A stretch of DNA of 5,760 nucleotides. Source: JAIOTG01 sp964644045 (lineage in GTDB: Bacteria > Patescibacteriota > Patescibacteriia > Patescibacteriales > JAGXOH01). The stretch is taken from contig CAZXUK010000038.1 of the NCBI GenBank assembly GCA_964644045.1, positions 1 to 5,760 on the forward strand. The letters are read 5' to 3'. The notes under the pieces were generated by a model. That model was not told the DNA's origin and did not search any database. It saw only the letters and a program-made list of their open reading frames with translations. Positions within the stretch are counted from its first letter, which is position 1; every line of letters begins with the position of its first letter. This document shows, piece after piece, positions 1-5,760 of this stretch. The position numbers and the translations under genes were made by a program.

Positions 1-509
1 AGGCCGGATATAAAAATATTTCCGATATCGGCAAAGAGCGCATCCGCCGGGCGGCTAAGAAAATTCAAGAAGACAACAAGGATAAGGATCTGTCCTATAT
101 GGATTTCGGTTTTCGGGTGTTTAAAACCGATAGCACTAACATGAAAGATGTTTATTATAATCCCCAAGAACTGGATCAAGATATGCTTTCCGGATTAGAG
201 AGCAATATCAAAGAAGACAGAAGCGCTGAAGATTTGCTTACTCAAGTAATTTTGGATTTAGGATTGGAATTATCTTTAAGAATTGAACCCCGAGATATCG
301 CCGGCAATAAAGTGTTTTTTGTGGAGGAAAATTCACTGGTGGCTTGTTTTGACAAGAAAATAAACTTTGACATCGTGGATGAGATAGCCAAAGAGAAACC
401 CTTAAAGGTGGTTTTTAGAGACGCAAGCTTCAAGGATGACAAAGACAGGATAAACGTGGAAGAGAGGTTTAAGCGTTTATCTCCGGAGACTAAAATTAAT
501 GTAATTTAA
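1..509 (+). CDS. mod: Type III restriction-modification DNA methyltransferase (Mod), C-terminal part, 5' end outside window
   Basis: Mod is the modification and specificity subunit of a type III R-M system. It methylates adenine in a short asymmetric site and guides Res. Only the last 168 codons are visible (first full codon at 3-5, stop TAA at 507-509), so the catalytic motifs (DPPY and the SAM-binding FxGxG) lie upstream and cannot be checked. The visible part fits the conserved C-terminal region of EcoP1I/EcoP15I-like Mod proteins: a GKERIRRAAKKI stretch, then DFGFRVFKTDSTNMKD, then EDRSAEDLLTQVILDLGLEL, then KVFFVEENSLVACFD, and the closing VVFRDASFKDDKDRINVEE block ending in KINVI. The frame is open back to the window edge, so the ATG at 99 is an internal methionine and not the start. 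The gene ends 2 nt before res, the usual mod-res order. The family call is confident; the target sequence and activity cannot be judged here. Confidence 0.93.
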   Translation, partial: AGYKNISDIGKERIRRAAKKIQEDNKDKDLSYMDFGFRVFKTDSTNMKDVYYNPQELDQDMLSGLESNIKEDRSAEDLLTQVILDLGLELSLRIEPRDIAGNKVFFVEENSLVACFDKKINFDIVDEIAKEKPLKVVFRDASFKDDKDRINVEERFKRLSPETKINVI

Positions 510-511
510 AT

Positions 512-3500
512 ATGAGCGAAAAAATAAATTTGCGGTTTAAACAACTTAATTTTCAAGAAGAAGCGGCGCAAGCGGTGGTTGATTGTTTTTACGGCCAGAC
601 CAAGGGAAAAAGAAAAGATTTGTTAAGCAGAGGGCAGACAGAAGGGCAAGCCGAATTTTTTGAAAAAATCGCTTTCAGCAACAAAAAGTTGGAAATATCC
701 GAGGATGATATTCTAAAAAATGTACAAAGCATCCAAAAAGAGCAGGATATTCCGCCGGTCAAGAATTTGCAAGGCAAAGATTTTACCGTGGAGATGGAAA
801 CCGGAACCGGAAAAACTTATGTCTATATCAAGACCATGTATGAGCTTCACAGGCATTACGGCTGGAGCAAGTTTATCGTAATGGTGCCGTCCGTGGCTAT
901 CCGGGAAGGAGTGCATAAAACTTTCCAGATCACCGCCGACCATTTCCAAGAGATCTACGGCAAAAAAATTAGGTTCTCGGTTTACGACTCCAAAAGTAAG
1001 AATAACATAAACAACATTGAAAAATTTGCCACCAGCTCTTCCATAGAAGTTATAATAATGAATTATCAGGCCTTTGCCTCCAGAAGCGAAAACTCTAGAA
1101 GGATATACAGAAAACTGGACGAAATGCAGTCCAGGAGGCCGATTGACGTTCTAAAAAGCGTCAAACCTATACTTATAATTGACGAACCCCAAAAATTCGG
1201 CCCCCAGGCCAATAACTATCTCAAAGAATTCAATTCTTTATTTAGGTTGCGATATTCTGCTACTCACAAGGAAGAGTTTAATAAAATATATCGGCTGGAC
1301 GCGGTGGATGCTTTTAATAAAAAACTGGTTAAAAAGATTGGGGTGAAAGGAGTAGATATTCTGAATGATACCGGAGCTAATAGTTATTTATTTTTGGACA
1401 GTATTGATGTGAGCCGCAATACCTATCCGACGGCCAGATTGGAGTTTGAAGTATCGCAAAATACCAGTATAAAAAAGATTTTGAAAAGAATTAAAGAAGG
1501 AGATAATCTTTATGAACTTTCCAATGAAATGAAGCAGTATAAAGAATTTACAGTAAAAAGCATAAACGCTTTACATAACAAGATTGAATTTACCAACGGC
1601 ATAGAGTTGGAGGTCGGGCAAACCAATGGAGATGTGGATGAGAAACATTTGCGCCGTATTCAGATCCGGGAAACCATCAGATCTCATTTGGAAAAAGAAA
1701 AAATGCTCTATCATGAAGGTATCAAGGTGTTATCTTTGTTTTTTATAGACGAGGTTGCCAAATATAGGCAATACAACGAGAACGGTAATAAAGTTAAAGG
1801 AGAGTATGAGCGGATTTTTGAGGAAGAGTATAAAAAAGTGGTGAATGAATACAGAGATCTATTGGATCCGGAATACAATAAGTATTTGGATGATATATCA
1901 GTTACTAAAACACACAACGGCTATTTTTCCATAGATAAAAAAGGAAAATTTATTGATTCTAAAGAGAAAAGAGGCCAAGAAGGAAGCGATGATGAAAACG
2001 CTTATGATCTTATAATGAAAGACAAGGAAAAATTATTAAATTTGGATAATCCGGTTAGATTTATATTTTCCCACTCAGCTTTACGGGAGGGGTGGGATAA
2101 TCCCAATGTTTTCCAGATTTGCACCCTCAAGCATAGCCAATCCCATGTCAGCAAAAGGCAAGAGATTGGCAGGGGTCTTAGGATTTGTGTAGACAAAAGA
2201 GGCGAAAGAATGGACGCCGGCGTATTGGAAGAAGATTTTTTTAAGTATAATAAACTTACGGTAGTGGCCAGCGAATCCTATGATGAATTTGCCAAGGGTC
2301 TTCAGAAAGAAATTTCTGATTCCTTATCAGGTAGGCCGATAGAAATGACCCCTGATATTTTGGTTAAGCGAGAATTAAAAAATGAAAATGGGGATAAATT
2401 TATATTTGATAGCAAGGAAGCAGCCAATTTGGTATTTGATTTTAAATCCAAGGGTTACTTGGATGATGATTTTAAGATAACGGATAAAATTTTGGAGGAT
2501 ATAGAAAAAGATAAGGTGGAGATTCCGAATAAATTCCAAAATTTTAAAAAAGAAATTTTGGAGCTGGTGAACAATATTTACTCCAACGAAAAGTTTAAAA
2601 TAACTCAAAACGAAAGAGAGAATAATATTGATCAACTAAAACTGAATGATAATTTTGAGAAAAAAGAATTCCAAAAATTATGGAATACAATTAAAATCAA
2701 AACCGTTTACGAGGTTGATTTTAATAGCCAGGAATTGATCAAGAAAAGCGTGGACCATATTGATAATAATTTGAAAATAAAAAAAGTTAAGGCCGAAGTT
2801 ACCAGTGGAGAACAACGAGAAGAAATAGATAAAAAAGCCTTGGAAACCGGAGCCGGCATCATGAAAGACAAAAGAAGAATTGAAGATATTGATAGCTCCG
2901 GTTATGCGGATATTAAATACGATCTGATAGAAGAGATTGTGAAAAATACTAAATTAACCCGGGAAACGGTGGTGGCTATACTGCAAAAAATAAAAAGAGG
3001 GAGCTTTTATCAGTATAGGTTTAATCCGGAAGATTTTATCCGGCAAGCTTCCAAATATATCAATGAGATGAAAGCGTCTACTTTGGTTAATAATATAATT
3101 TACTCCAAAACCGATGAGGCTTATAGCGAGGAAATTTTTACGGTTAATAACTTTCAAGGAGTTTTGAATAAAGACACCTTTCCGGCAAAAAAACATATTT
3201 ATGATCATGTAAAAGTTGATTCTGATGTTGAGAAAAGGTTTGCCGAAGATATGGAGGCTGGGCAAGTGGAGGTTTATGCTAAATTACCCAATGACTTTAA
3301 GATACCCACCCCGGTCGGAAATTACAATCCGGACTGGGCGATTGTTTTCGACAATAAAGACTTCAAGTATATTTATTTTATAGCCGAAACCAAAGGAAGC
3401 ATGGAAAGTTTACAGCTCAGGGATGTGGAACAGAAAAAAATAGAATACGCCAAAAAACATTTCCAAGCCTTAGACGGAGAAAATATTAAATATGATGTGG

Positions 3501-3541
3501 TTAGCGATTATAATGAACTGATGAATAAAATTATGAAATAG
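512..3541 (+). CDS. res: Type III restriction endonuclease subunit Res (SF2 helicase-like ATPase with C-terminal PD-ExK nuclease)
   Basis: Res is the ATP-dependent cleavage subunit. With Mod it recognises unmodified sites, uses ATP to communicate along DNA, and cuts downstream of the site. The 1009-aa length is normal for the family (about 970-1000 aa). Visible motifs, in order: a Q-motif-like start (NFQEEAAQAVVDCF, residues 13-26); motif I, ETGTGKT (96-102); motif Ia, FIVMVPSVAIREG (121-133); motif II, IIDEPQ (222-227, the DEPQ form rather than DEAD/DEAH, as usual in type III Res); motif III, SAT (249-251); motif V region, REGWDNPNVFQI (525-536); motif VI, QEIGRGLR (550-557). The C-terminal nuclease site reads NPDWAIVF (939-946) then FIAETKG (956-962), giving D941 and E959-x-K961. 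No key residue is missing. The ATG is 2 nt after the mod stop with no nearby Shine-Dalgarno, so translation is probably coupled to mod. The first half is higher in GC than the region from about residue 650 on. Stop is TAG. Confidence 0.96.
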   Translation: MSEKINLRFKQLNFQEEAAQAVVDCFYGQTKGKRKDLLSRGQTEGQAEFFEKIAFSNKKLEISEDDILKNVQSIQKEQDIPPVKNLQGKDFTVEMETGTGKTYVYIKTMYELHRHYGWSKFIVMVPSVAIREGVHKTFQITADHFQEIYGKKIRFSVYDSKSKNNINNIEKFATSSSIEVIIMNYQAFASRSENSRRIYRKLDEMQSRRPIDVLKSVKPILIIDEPQKFGPQANNYLKEFNSLFRLRYSATHKEEFNKIYRLDAVDAFNKKLVKKIGVKGVDILNDTGANSYLFLDSIDVSRNTYPTARLEFEVSQNTSIKKILKRIKEGDNLYELSNEMKQYKEFTVKSINALHNKIEFTNGIELEVGQTNGDVDEKHLRRIQIRETIRSHLEKEKMLYHEGIKVLSLFFIDEVAKYRQYNENGNKVKGEYERIFEEEYKKVVNEYRDLLDPEYNKYLDDISVTKTHNGYFSIDKKGKFIDSKEKRGQEGSDDENAYDLIMKDKEKLLNLDNPVRFIFSHSALREGWDNPNVFQICTLKHSQSHVSKRQEIGRGLRICVDKRGERMDAGVLEEDFFKYNKLTVVASESYDEFAKGLQKEISDSLSGRPIEMTPDILVKRELKNENGDKFIFDSKEAANLVFDFKSKGYLDDDFKITDKILEDIEKDKVEIPNKFQNFKKEILELVNNIYSNEKFKITQNERENNIDQLKLNDNFEKKEFQKLWNTIKIKTVYEVDFNSQELIKKSVDHIDNNLKIKKVKAEVTSGEQREEIDKKALETGAGIMKDKRRIEDIDSSGYADIKYDLIEEIVKNTKLTRETVVAILQKIKRGSFYQYRFNPEDFIRQASKYINEMKASTLVNNIIYSKTDEAYSEEIFTVNNFQGVLNKDTFPAKKHIYDHVKVDSDVEKRFAEDMEAGQVEVYAKLPNDFKIPTPVGNYNPDWAIVFDNKDFKYIYFIAETKGSMESLQLRDVEQKKIEYAKKHFQALDGENIKYDVVSDYNELMNKIMK

Positions 3542-3555
3542 TTAATTATGTTTAT

Positions 3556-4353
3556 ATGCCAGAAATTTTGGACAAAGTTTTAGATACACTTATTAGCAGA
3601 GACGGGGTCTTAATGTTTTTTGGAGCTTTTGTGGGTGCTTTTGTTTCTTATTTTTTCTATAAAAGAGGAGAAAAGTGGAGAATGCAGGTAGATTGGAATA
3701 AAACGGTAAAGAATCAGCACGCTTATTTAGAGAGATACTTAAACGAAGTTCATGATATTTTGTTTAAAAATATTTTTTTATATGAGCACATCGAGAATAA
3801 TCTTAAGAATAAAAAAGTTGATTATACCTCATTGAATAATTTTAATATTCCGGAAGATATTACAATGAAGCTGAAAGATCTTGATTTTATAAATAATGTG
3901 TTTACTTTTATTGTAAGTCTCAAGACGTTAGATGTTGATATCGATAAATTTAATTTTGTAAAATCTGATTTATCAAAAAGAGTGCTTCAGTATATAGAGG
4001 AATATAAGATTAAAAACGGAGACAAGGAAGAGGAGAATAATTTTTCGCAGTTTTTAGATGAAACTGCTAAGGATTTCATGGATGAAAACTCGTTGCTTTA
4101 TAAAGGAATGAAAAAATTAAAGGAAGATAGTCTAAAATTAGCGGCAGAAAATAAAGTTTTGATCAAAAAAGAAAAAAATATTTTAAAAAGAATTTGGTTT
4201 AAAGTAAAAAGTTTATATGCAAGAGATTATAGAAAGAAAAAAATTGAAGATGAGCTAAAAAAAATTAAGGAAGAAATGGGAAGAAATTTTGAGAAAAATA
4301 AAAAAGAATTAGAAGACGCTGGTATTCCAGTTCAAATTCAAAAATATAGTTAG
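3556..4353 (+). CDS. Hypothetical protein with N-terminal membrane anchor and lysine-rich helical cytoplasmic body
   Basis: I do not recognise this family. The 265-aa product has one clear hydrophobic segment at about residues 17-35 (VLMFFGAFVGAFVSYFFY) with a G23-xxx-G27 small-residue motif, followed at once by a basic stretch (KRGEKWR). This suggests a single-pass anchor with the rest in the cytoplasm. Residues 40-150 look mostly helical with few prolines. Residues 185-255 are extremely rich in K and E (KKLKEDSLKLAAENK, DELKKIKEEMG) and look like coiled coil. No catalytic motif is visible. It starts 14 nt after the res stop with no recognisable Shine-Dalgarno, so it is probably read from the mod-res transcript. 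Base use is very AT-rich (15 of 60 G/C at 3841-3900). A 24-bp piece of its 3' end (4265-4288) is repeated beyond the stop codon in the same reading phase. Coding is supported by length, spacing and a sensible protein; function is unknown. Confidence 0.82.
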   Translation: MPEILDKVLDTLISRDGVLMFFGAFVGAFVSYFFYKRGEKWRMQVDWNKTVKNQHAYLERYLNEVHDILFKNIFLYEHIENNLKNKKVDYTSLNNFNIPEDITMKLKDLDFINNVFTFIVSLKTLDVDIDKFNFVKSDLSKRVLQYIEEYKIKNGDKEEENNFSQFLDETAKDFMDENSLLYKGMKKLKEDSLKLAAENKVLIKKEKNILKRIWFKVKSLYARDYRKKKIEDELKKIKEEMGRNFEKNKKELEDAGIPVQIQKYS

Positions 4354-4396
4354 TTATTGTTGTTTTAAATAGTTAAGGAAGAAATGGGAAGAAATT
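4265..4396 (+). repeat. 24-bp perfect direct repeat, copies at 4265-4288 and 4373-4396
   Basis: The 24-nt sequence beginning TTAAGGAAGAAATGGGAAGA is present at 4265-4288, inside the 3' end of the upstream membrane-anchored protein gene, and again at 4373-4396, in the spacer after that gene. The copies are identical and 108 nt apart, exactly 36 codons, so both read KEEMGRN in the same phase. The second copy is isolated between TAA codons at 4366-4368 and 4396-4398. Flanks on either side do not match clearly. It is most simply a remnant of a segmental duplication or recombination event at the 3' end of the gene. Purine-rich low-complexity sequence could in principle recur by chance, but 24 identical bases 108 nt apart makes that unlikely. 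Confidence 0.93.
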
Positions 4397-4481
4397 AATT
4401 AGATCGAAGCCAAAAGTTAACTTAAATTTTCCAATAAAGGACTTGAATAAAATTAATGATATTTTAAATTGAATTAATTTT

Positions 4482-4994
4482 ATGTTAAATAAACACACAA
4501 AGAAACATAAAAAATTTATTAAAGAGTTAGGAAACAAAAGAATGGCAACAGTGGGAGAGGTTGTTAGTGATATTAATGTTGTCACCTTAAAGGATAATAT
4601 GATAATGGATTTTGATACTAACATGAATCAGTTGGAGCGAATATTTTATACCGTGGATTATTTACTGGAAAATAACTTAGTTACTCAGAAGAAATGGGAG
4701 AAGGCACCCGATTTCAATCCATTACCTTTTATGGAGGATGGGGGTGGTAAAAAATATAGAGCAAATAAAATTCATGCTATGAGAGAGTATTTAAATGATT
4801 ATTGGGGCCGGAAGCTTTTAGTTCGCCCTATTTTTTTTAAAATGATAGATAATGGATATAAGACTGATAAAGAATTAAGAGAAAGAAGTCAGCTTTGGTT
4901 AACTATAATAGTCGCGATTTTAAGTCCATTTTTAACCGCCTTATTTTTATCTGTTTTTCCTTACTTAATACAATCATTAGAATTTTTTGATTAA
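4482..4994 (+). CDS. Hypothetical protein with C-terminal membrane anchor
   Basis: I do not recognise this family. The 170-aa product begins with a strongly basic stretch (MLNKHTKKHKKFIKELGNKR), has a mixed soluble region at 21-135 (including LERIFYTVDYLLENNL and a glycine turn EDGGGKKY at 85-92), and ends in a long hydrophobic segment at about 139-163 (LWLTIIVAILSPFLTALFLSVF). It is therefore probably tail-anchored, with its soluble part in the cytoplasm. The start is uncertain. The ATG at 4482 has no Shine-Dalgarno, whereas the in-frame ATG at 4542 (M21) has a TAGGA-like sequence at 4528-4532, 9 nt upstream. An open stretch also continues upstream of 4482 in the same frame, interrupted only by TGA at 4470-4472, so the gene may have lost its original 5' end. 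It shares very low GC with the preceding gene (15 of 60 at 4561-4620), suggesting both arrived together. No terminator is visible between them. Confidence 0.72.
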   Translation: MLNKHTKKHKKFIKELGNKRMATVGEVVSDINVVTLKDNMIMDFDTNMNQLERIFYTVDYLLENNLVTQKKWEKAPDFNPLPFMEDGGGKKYRANKIHAMREYLNDYWGRKLLVRPIFFKMIDNGYKTDKELRERSQLWLTIIVAILSPFLTALFLSVFPYLIQSLEFFD

Positions 4995-5058
4995 TTATTT
5001 CAATATTAGAGATAGTTTTTAATTTTGAATTTTGATTTTCTAATTTTCAATAATTTTT
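4995..5058. other. AT-rich low-complexity spacer with repeated TTTTGA/TTTTC motifs
   Basis: From about 5017 the spacer is built of near-repeats of AATTTTGAATTTTGATTTTC and TAATTTTCAATAATTTTT and runs straight into the ATG at 5059. I see no stable hairpin and no Shine-Dalgarno. TTGATT (4987-4992) and TTGAAT (5025-5030) resemble -35 boxes, but neither is followed at proper spacing by a convincing -10 that leaves room for a start. From memory, similar TTTT-rich spacers are frequent between genes in Patescibacteria; this could not be checked here. Confidence 0.4.
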
Positions 5059-5430
5059 ATGTCACCCATCCTATATCTCCTCATCGGCGCCGTCATCGGA
5101 GCCGTGTCGGTCTGGGTCTATATGAGCCAAAAAATCAAAGACGACCGGCGGGAGATGCAACAGCCGAAACAAAAAGAACAAGAACAGGAAGAAGACGCTT
5201 CCGGGCTGGAGAGTTTTAACGCGAAAAGACAGAAGAAAATAGAGGGGCGCAAGGATAAGATCGTAGAGGCGATCAAGAAAAAGGGAAGTATCCAGACCGG
5301 AAAAGTTTCGGATATGCTGGATGTATCCAGAAACACCGCTTATCGGTATTTGGAGGAATTGGAAAAAGAAAATAGAATAAAGCAGACCCAAGAATCCGGC
5401 CGAGCCGTTCGTTACCGGCTTCCGAAGTGA
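5059..5430 (+). CDS. Membrane-tethered winged-helix DNA-binding protein
   Basis: A 123-aa protein in three parts. Residues 3-22 (PILYLLIGAVIGAVSVWVYM) form one membrane segment. Residues 23-62 are a charged, glutamine-rich linker (QQPKQKEQEQEED). Residues 65-121 form a winged helix-turn-helix: helix 1 around DKIVEAIKKKG, helix 2 TGKVSDML (80-87), turn DVS, recognition helix RNTAYRYLEELEKENRI (91-107), and a wing IKQTQESGRAVRYRL. The repeating-helix pattern and the wing resemble MarR/DeoR-like or FaeA-like small regulators, but I cannot name a family. A membrane-held DNA-binding domain suggests either a regulator responding at the membrane or DNA tethering. Composition differs sharply from the two genes upstream (32 of 60 G/C at 5101-5160), so it probably belongs to the host backbone. 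ATG 5059 is the only start that keeps the membrane segment. No Shine-Dalgarno is visible. The gene ends with TGA 2 nt before a perfect palindrome. Confidence 0.85.
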   Translation: MSPILYLLIGAVIGAVSVWVYMSQKIKDDRREMQQPKQKEQEQEEDASGLESFNAKRQKKIEGRKDKIVEAIKKKGSIQTGKVSDMLDVSRNTAYRYLEELEKENRIKQTQESGRAVRYRLPK

Positions 5431-5432
5431 CC

Positions 5433-5470
5433 GCCTAAATATATCATACTGCAGTATGATATATTTAGGC
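5433..5470. repeat. 38-bp perfect palindrome
   Basis: Arms GCCTAAATATATCATACTG and CAGTATGATATATTTAGGC are exact reverse complements with no spacer. The centre is CTGCAG at 5449-5454 and the symmetry axis lies between 5451 and 5452. The next outer pair (C5432 / A5471) does not match, so the symmetry ends at 19 bp per arm. It begins 2 nt after the stop codon of the winged-helix gene. Perfect symmetry through the centre is more than a terminator needs, and would also suit a dimeric DNA-binding protein. Confidence 0.97.
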
Positions 5471-5487
5471 ATCACCTTTTTTCTTTT
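5433..5487 (+). terminator. Probable intrinsic terminator of the winged-helix gene
   Basis: As RNA, the palindrome would fold into a stem of about 17 bp capped by a UGCA loop with a GCC/GGC base. A T-rich run (six T, C, four T) follows at 5477-5487. Position directly after the stop codon fits a terminator. Against it, six nucleotides (ATCACC) separate the stem from the T run and the stem is mostly A-U, so termination may be inefficient, or the palindrome may serve mainly as an operator. In the other direction there is no T run after the stem, so it would not act bidirectionally. Confidence 0.5.
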
Positions 5488-5495
5488 GTATTGGT

Positions 5496-5524
5496 TTGCT
5501 TTAAGGTTTAAATCGTTCTAAAAT
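5496..5524 (+). promoter_or_regulatory. Candidate sigma70-type promoter upstream of the NifX-like gene
   Basis: TTGCTT at 5496-5501 and TAAAAT at 5519-5524 are separated by 17 nt. The -10 matches the consensus at five of six positions; the -35 matches only at the leading TTG. It lies just after the probable terminator and would give a leader of roughly 100-135 nt. In DNA this AT-rich such matches arise often, so this is only a candidate. Confidence 0.3.
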
Positions 5525-5615
5525 AAAAGTAATGTGGTGAGAGAAAATAAAATAATAACCAGGTAAAAAAACACAGAATTTAAAATAAACAGTATAAGAA
5601 TGTTTTAATTTTTAT

Positions 5616-5621
5616 TATAAT
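5616..5621 (+). promoter_or_regulatory. Consensus -10 element (TATAAT) just upstream of the NifX-like gene
   Basis: An exact TATAAT lies at 5616-5621 with no recognisable -35 16-18 nt upstream and no extended -10 TG. Transcription from it would start near 5628, leaving only about 6 nt before the ATG at 5634 but about 39 nt before the ATG at 5667. If it is real, it therefore favours the later start. It may equally be a chance match in AT-rich DNA. Confidence 0.25.
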
Positions 5622-5666
5622 TAAAAAAATAATATGAAAAAAGAAAATATAATAAATCAAGAAAAG

Positions 5667-5760
5667 ATGAAAATAGCAGTAAGTTCAACAGGAAAAGATA
5701 TTGAAGATGAAGTTGACAGCAGGTTTGGGAGGTGTCCTTATTTTCTTGTTGTAGAAGCTA
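5667..5760 (+). CDS. NifX/NifB-type dinitrogenase iron-molybdenum cofactor-binding domain protein, 5' end only
   Basis: The visible translation, MKIAVSSTGKDIEDEVDSRF followed by GRCPYFLVVEA, matches the start of the Nitro_FeMo-Co domain family (NifX, NifY, the C-terminal domain of NifB, and many small stand-alone proteins). The hallmarks are an MKIAV(S/A)S first strand, a GxxxxxxVDxRFGRCPYF segment, and a following strand. Stand-alone members occur widely in organisms without nitrogenase and are thought to bind metal clusters or cofactors. Nothing in the window indicates nitrogen fixation. The start is chosen at 5667 because family similarity begins there. An in-frame ATG at 5634 would add MKKENIINQEK and cannot be excluded; an in-frame TAA at 5622-5624 limits the gene upstream. 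Neither start has a strong ribosome binding site. The gene runs off the window after about 31 codons, so its length and C-terminus are unknown. Confidence 0.85.
   Translation, partial: MKIAVSSTGKDIEDEVDSRFGRCPYFLVVEA

Noticed and set aside
2375..3265. Long - strand open frames (2375-2635 and 2954-3265) within res.
   Set aside because: They are antisense to the intact, motif-bearing Res frame and have low-complexity hydrophobic products; they are shadows.
4470..4472. TGA read as glycine (CPR code 25), which would fuse the stretch from 4377 to the 4482 gene.
   Set aside because: All complete genes read through without needing TGA recoding, and TGA at 5428-5430 is a natural stop directly before a terminator-like hairpin, so the standard code is the simpler reading.
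4373..4624. A - strand open frame of 83 codons across the spacer and the start of the 4482 gene.
   Set aside because: Stop-poor by AT-rich composition, with an F/L/I-rich product. It has no promoter or start context and conflicts with a better + strand gene.
3556..4994. A classical toxin-antitoxin pair formed by the two unknown membrane proteins.
   Set aside because: Their sizes (265 and 170 aa), the 128-bp gap, and the lack of any recognisable toxin, antitoxin or DNA-binding motif do not support it.
5025..5219. A + strand frame from TTG at 5025 overlapping the winged-helix gene.
   Set aside because: The translation becomes an R-rich string in the overlapping part and matches nothing; it is an out-of-frame reading of the 5059 gene.
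5071..5475. A 134-codon - strand open frame starting inside the palindrome.
   Set aside because: It lies wholly antisense to the winged-helix gene, which has a coherent membrane-linker-HTH layout. The antisense protein is a low-sense F/L-rich product typical of a shadow frame.
5471..5633. A riboswitch or small RNA in the leader before the NifX-like gene.
   Set aside because: The stretch is AT-rich with no stable helices or conserved aptamer-like core that I can see; only weak promoter matches are present.

Overview
The window carries the 3' end of a type III restriction-modification locus (end of the methyltransferase gene mod, then a complete res), two small AT-rich genes for membrane-anchored proteins I do not recognise, a small gene for a membrane-tethered winged-helix protein closed by a 38-bp perfect palindrome, and the first codons of a NifX/NifB-type FeMo-cofactor-binding-domain gene. 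All supported genes are on the + strand, and nothing convincing lies on the - strand.

Organism: bacterial, standard code. TAA, TAG and TGA all end genes, and no gene needs recoding. AT-rich intergenic DNA, mostly absent Shine-Dalgarno sequences, low-complexity TTTT-rich spacer DNA before 5059, and a NifX-like single-domain gene near a membrane-anchored winged-helix gene are all reminiscent of Patescibacteria (CPR, Parcubacteria-like). This is a weak inference, because no rRNA or phylogenetic marker is present.

Layout: 1-509 is the C-terminal 168 codons of Mod. After 2 nt comes Res (512-3541, 1009 aa) with intact helicase motifs and a C-terminal PD-ExK nuclease site. This looks like a functional, co-translated pair. 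After 14 nt, 3556-4353 encodes a 265-aa protein with an N-terminal membrane anchor and a lysine-rich helical body. A 128-bp spacer holds a second copy of 24 bp from the 3' end of that gene, in the same reading phase, followed by a short open stretch cut off by TGA. Then 4482-4994 encodes a 170-aa protein with a C-terminal membrane anchor. Both of these genes are near 25% GC in hand-counted lines, lower than the mod-proximal half of res and far below the next gene. They look like accessory cargo riding on the R-M locus.

5059-5430 is compositionally different: 32 of 60 bases are G/C at 5101-5160. It probably marks the return to host backbone. It ends 2 nt before the palindrome at 5433-5470, which is followed by a T-rich run and is a probable terminator or a large operator. 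The remaining AT-rich spacer contains two weak promoter candidates for the NifX-like gene that begins at 5667 (or 5634) and runs off the window.

How the genes work together: Mod and Res should form the type III complex that methylates self DNA and cleaves unmodified invading DNA after ATP-driven communication between sites. Whether the two membrane proteins take part in defence is open. Their position directly behind res is the only evidence, and the second may be decaying at its 5' end.
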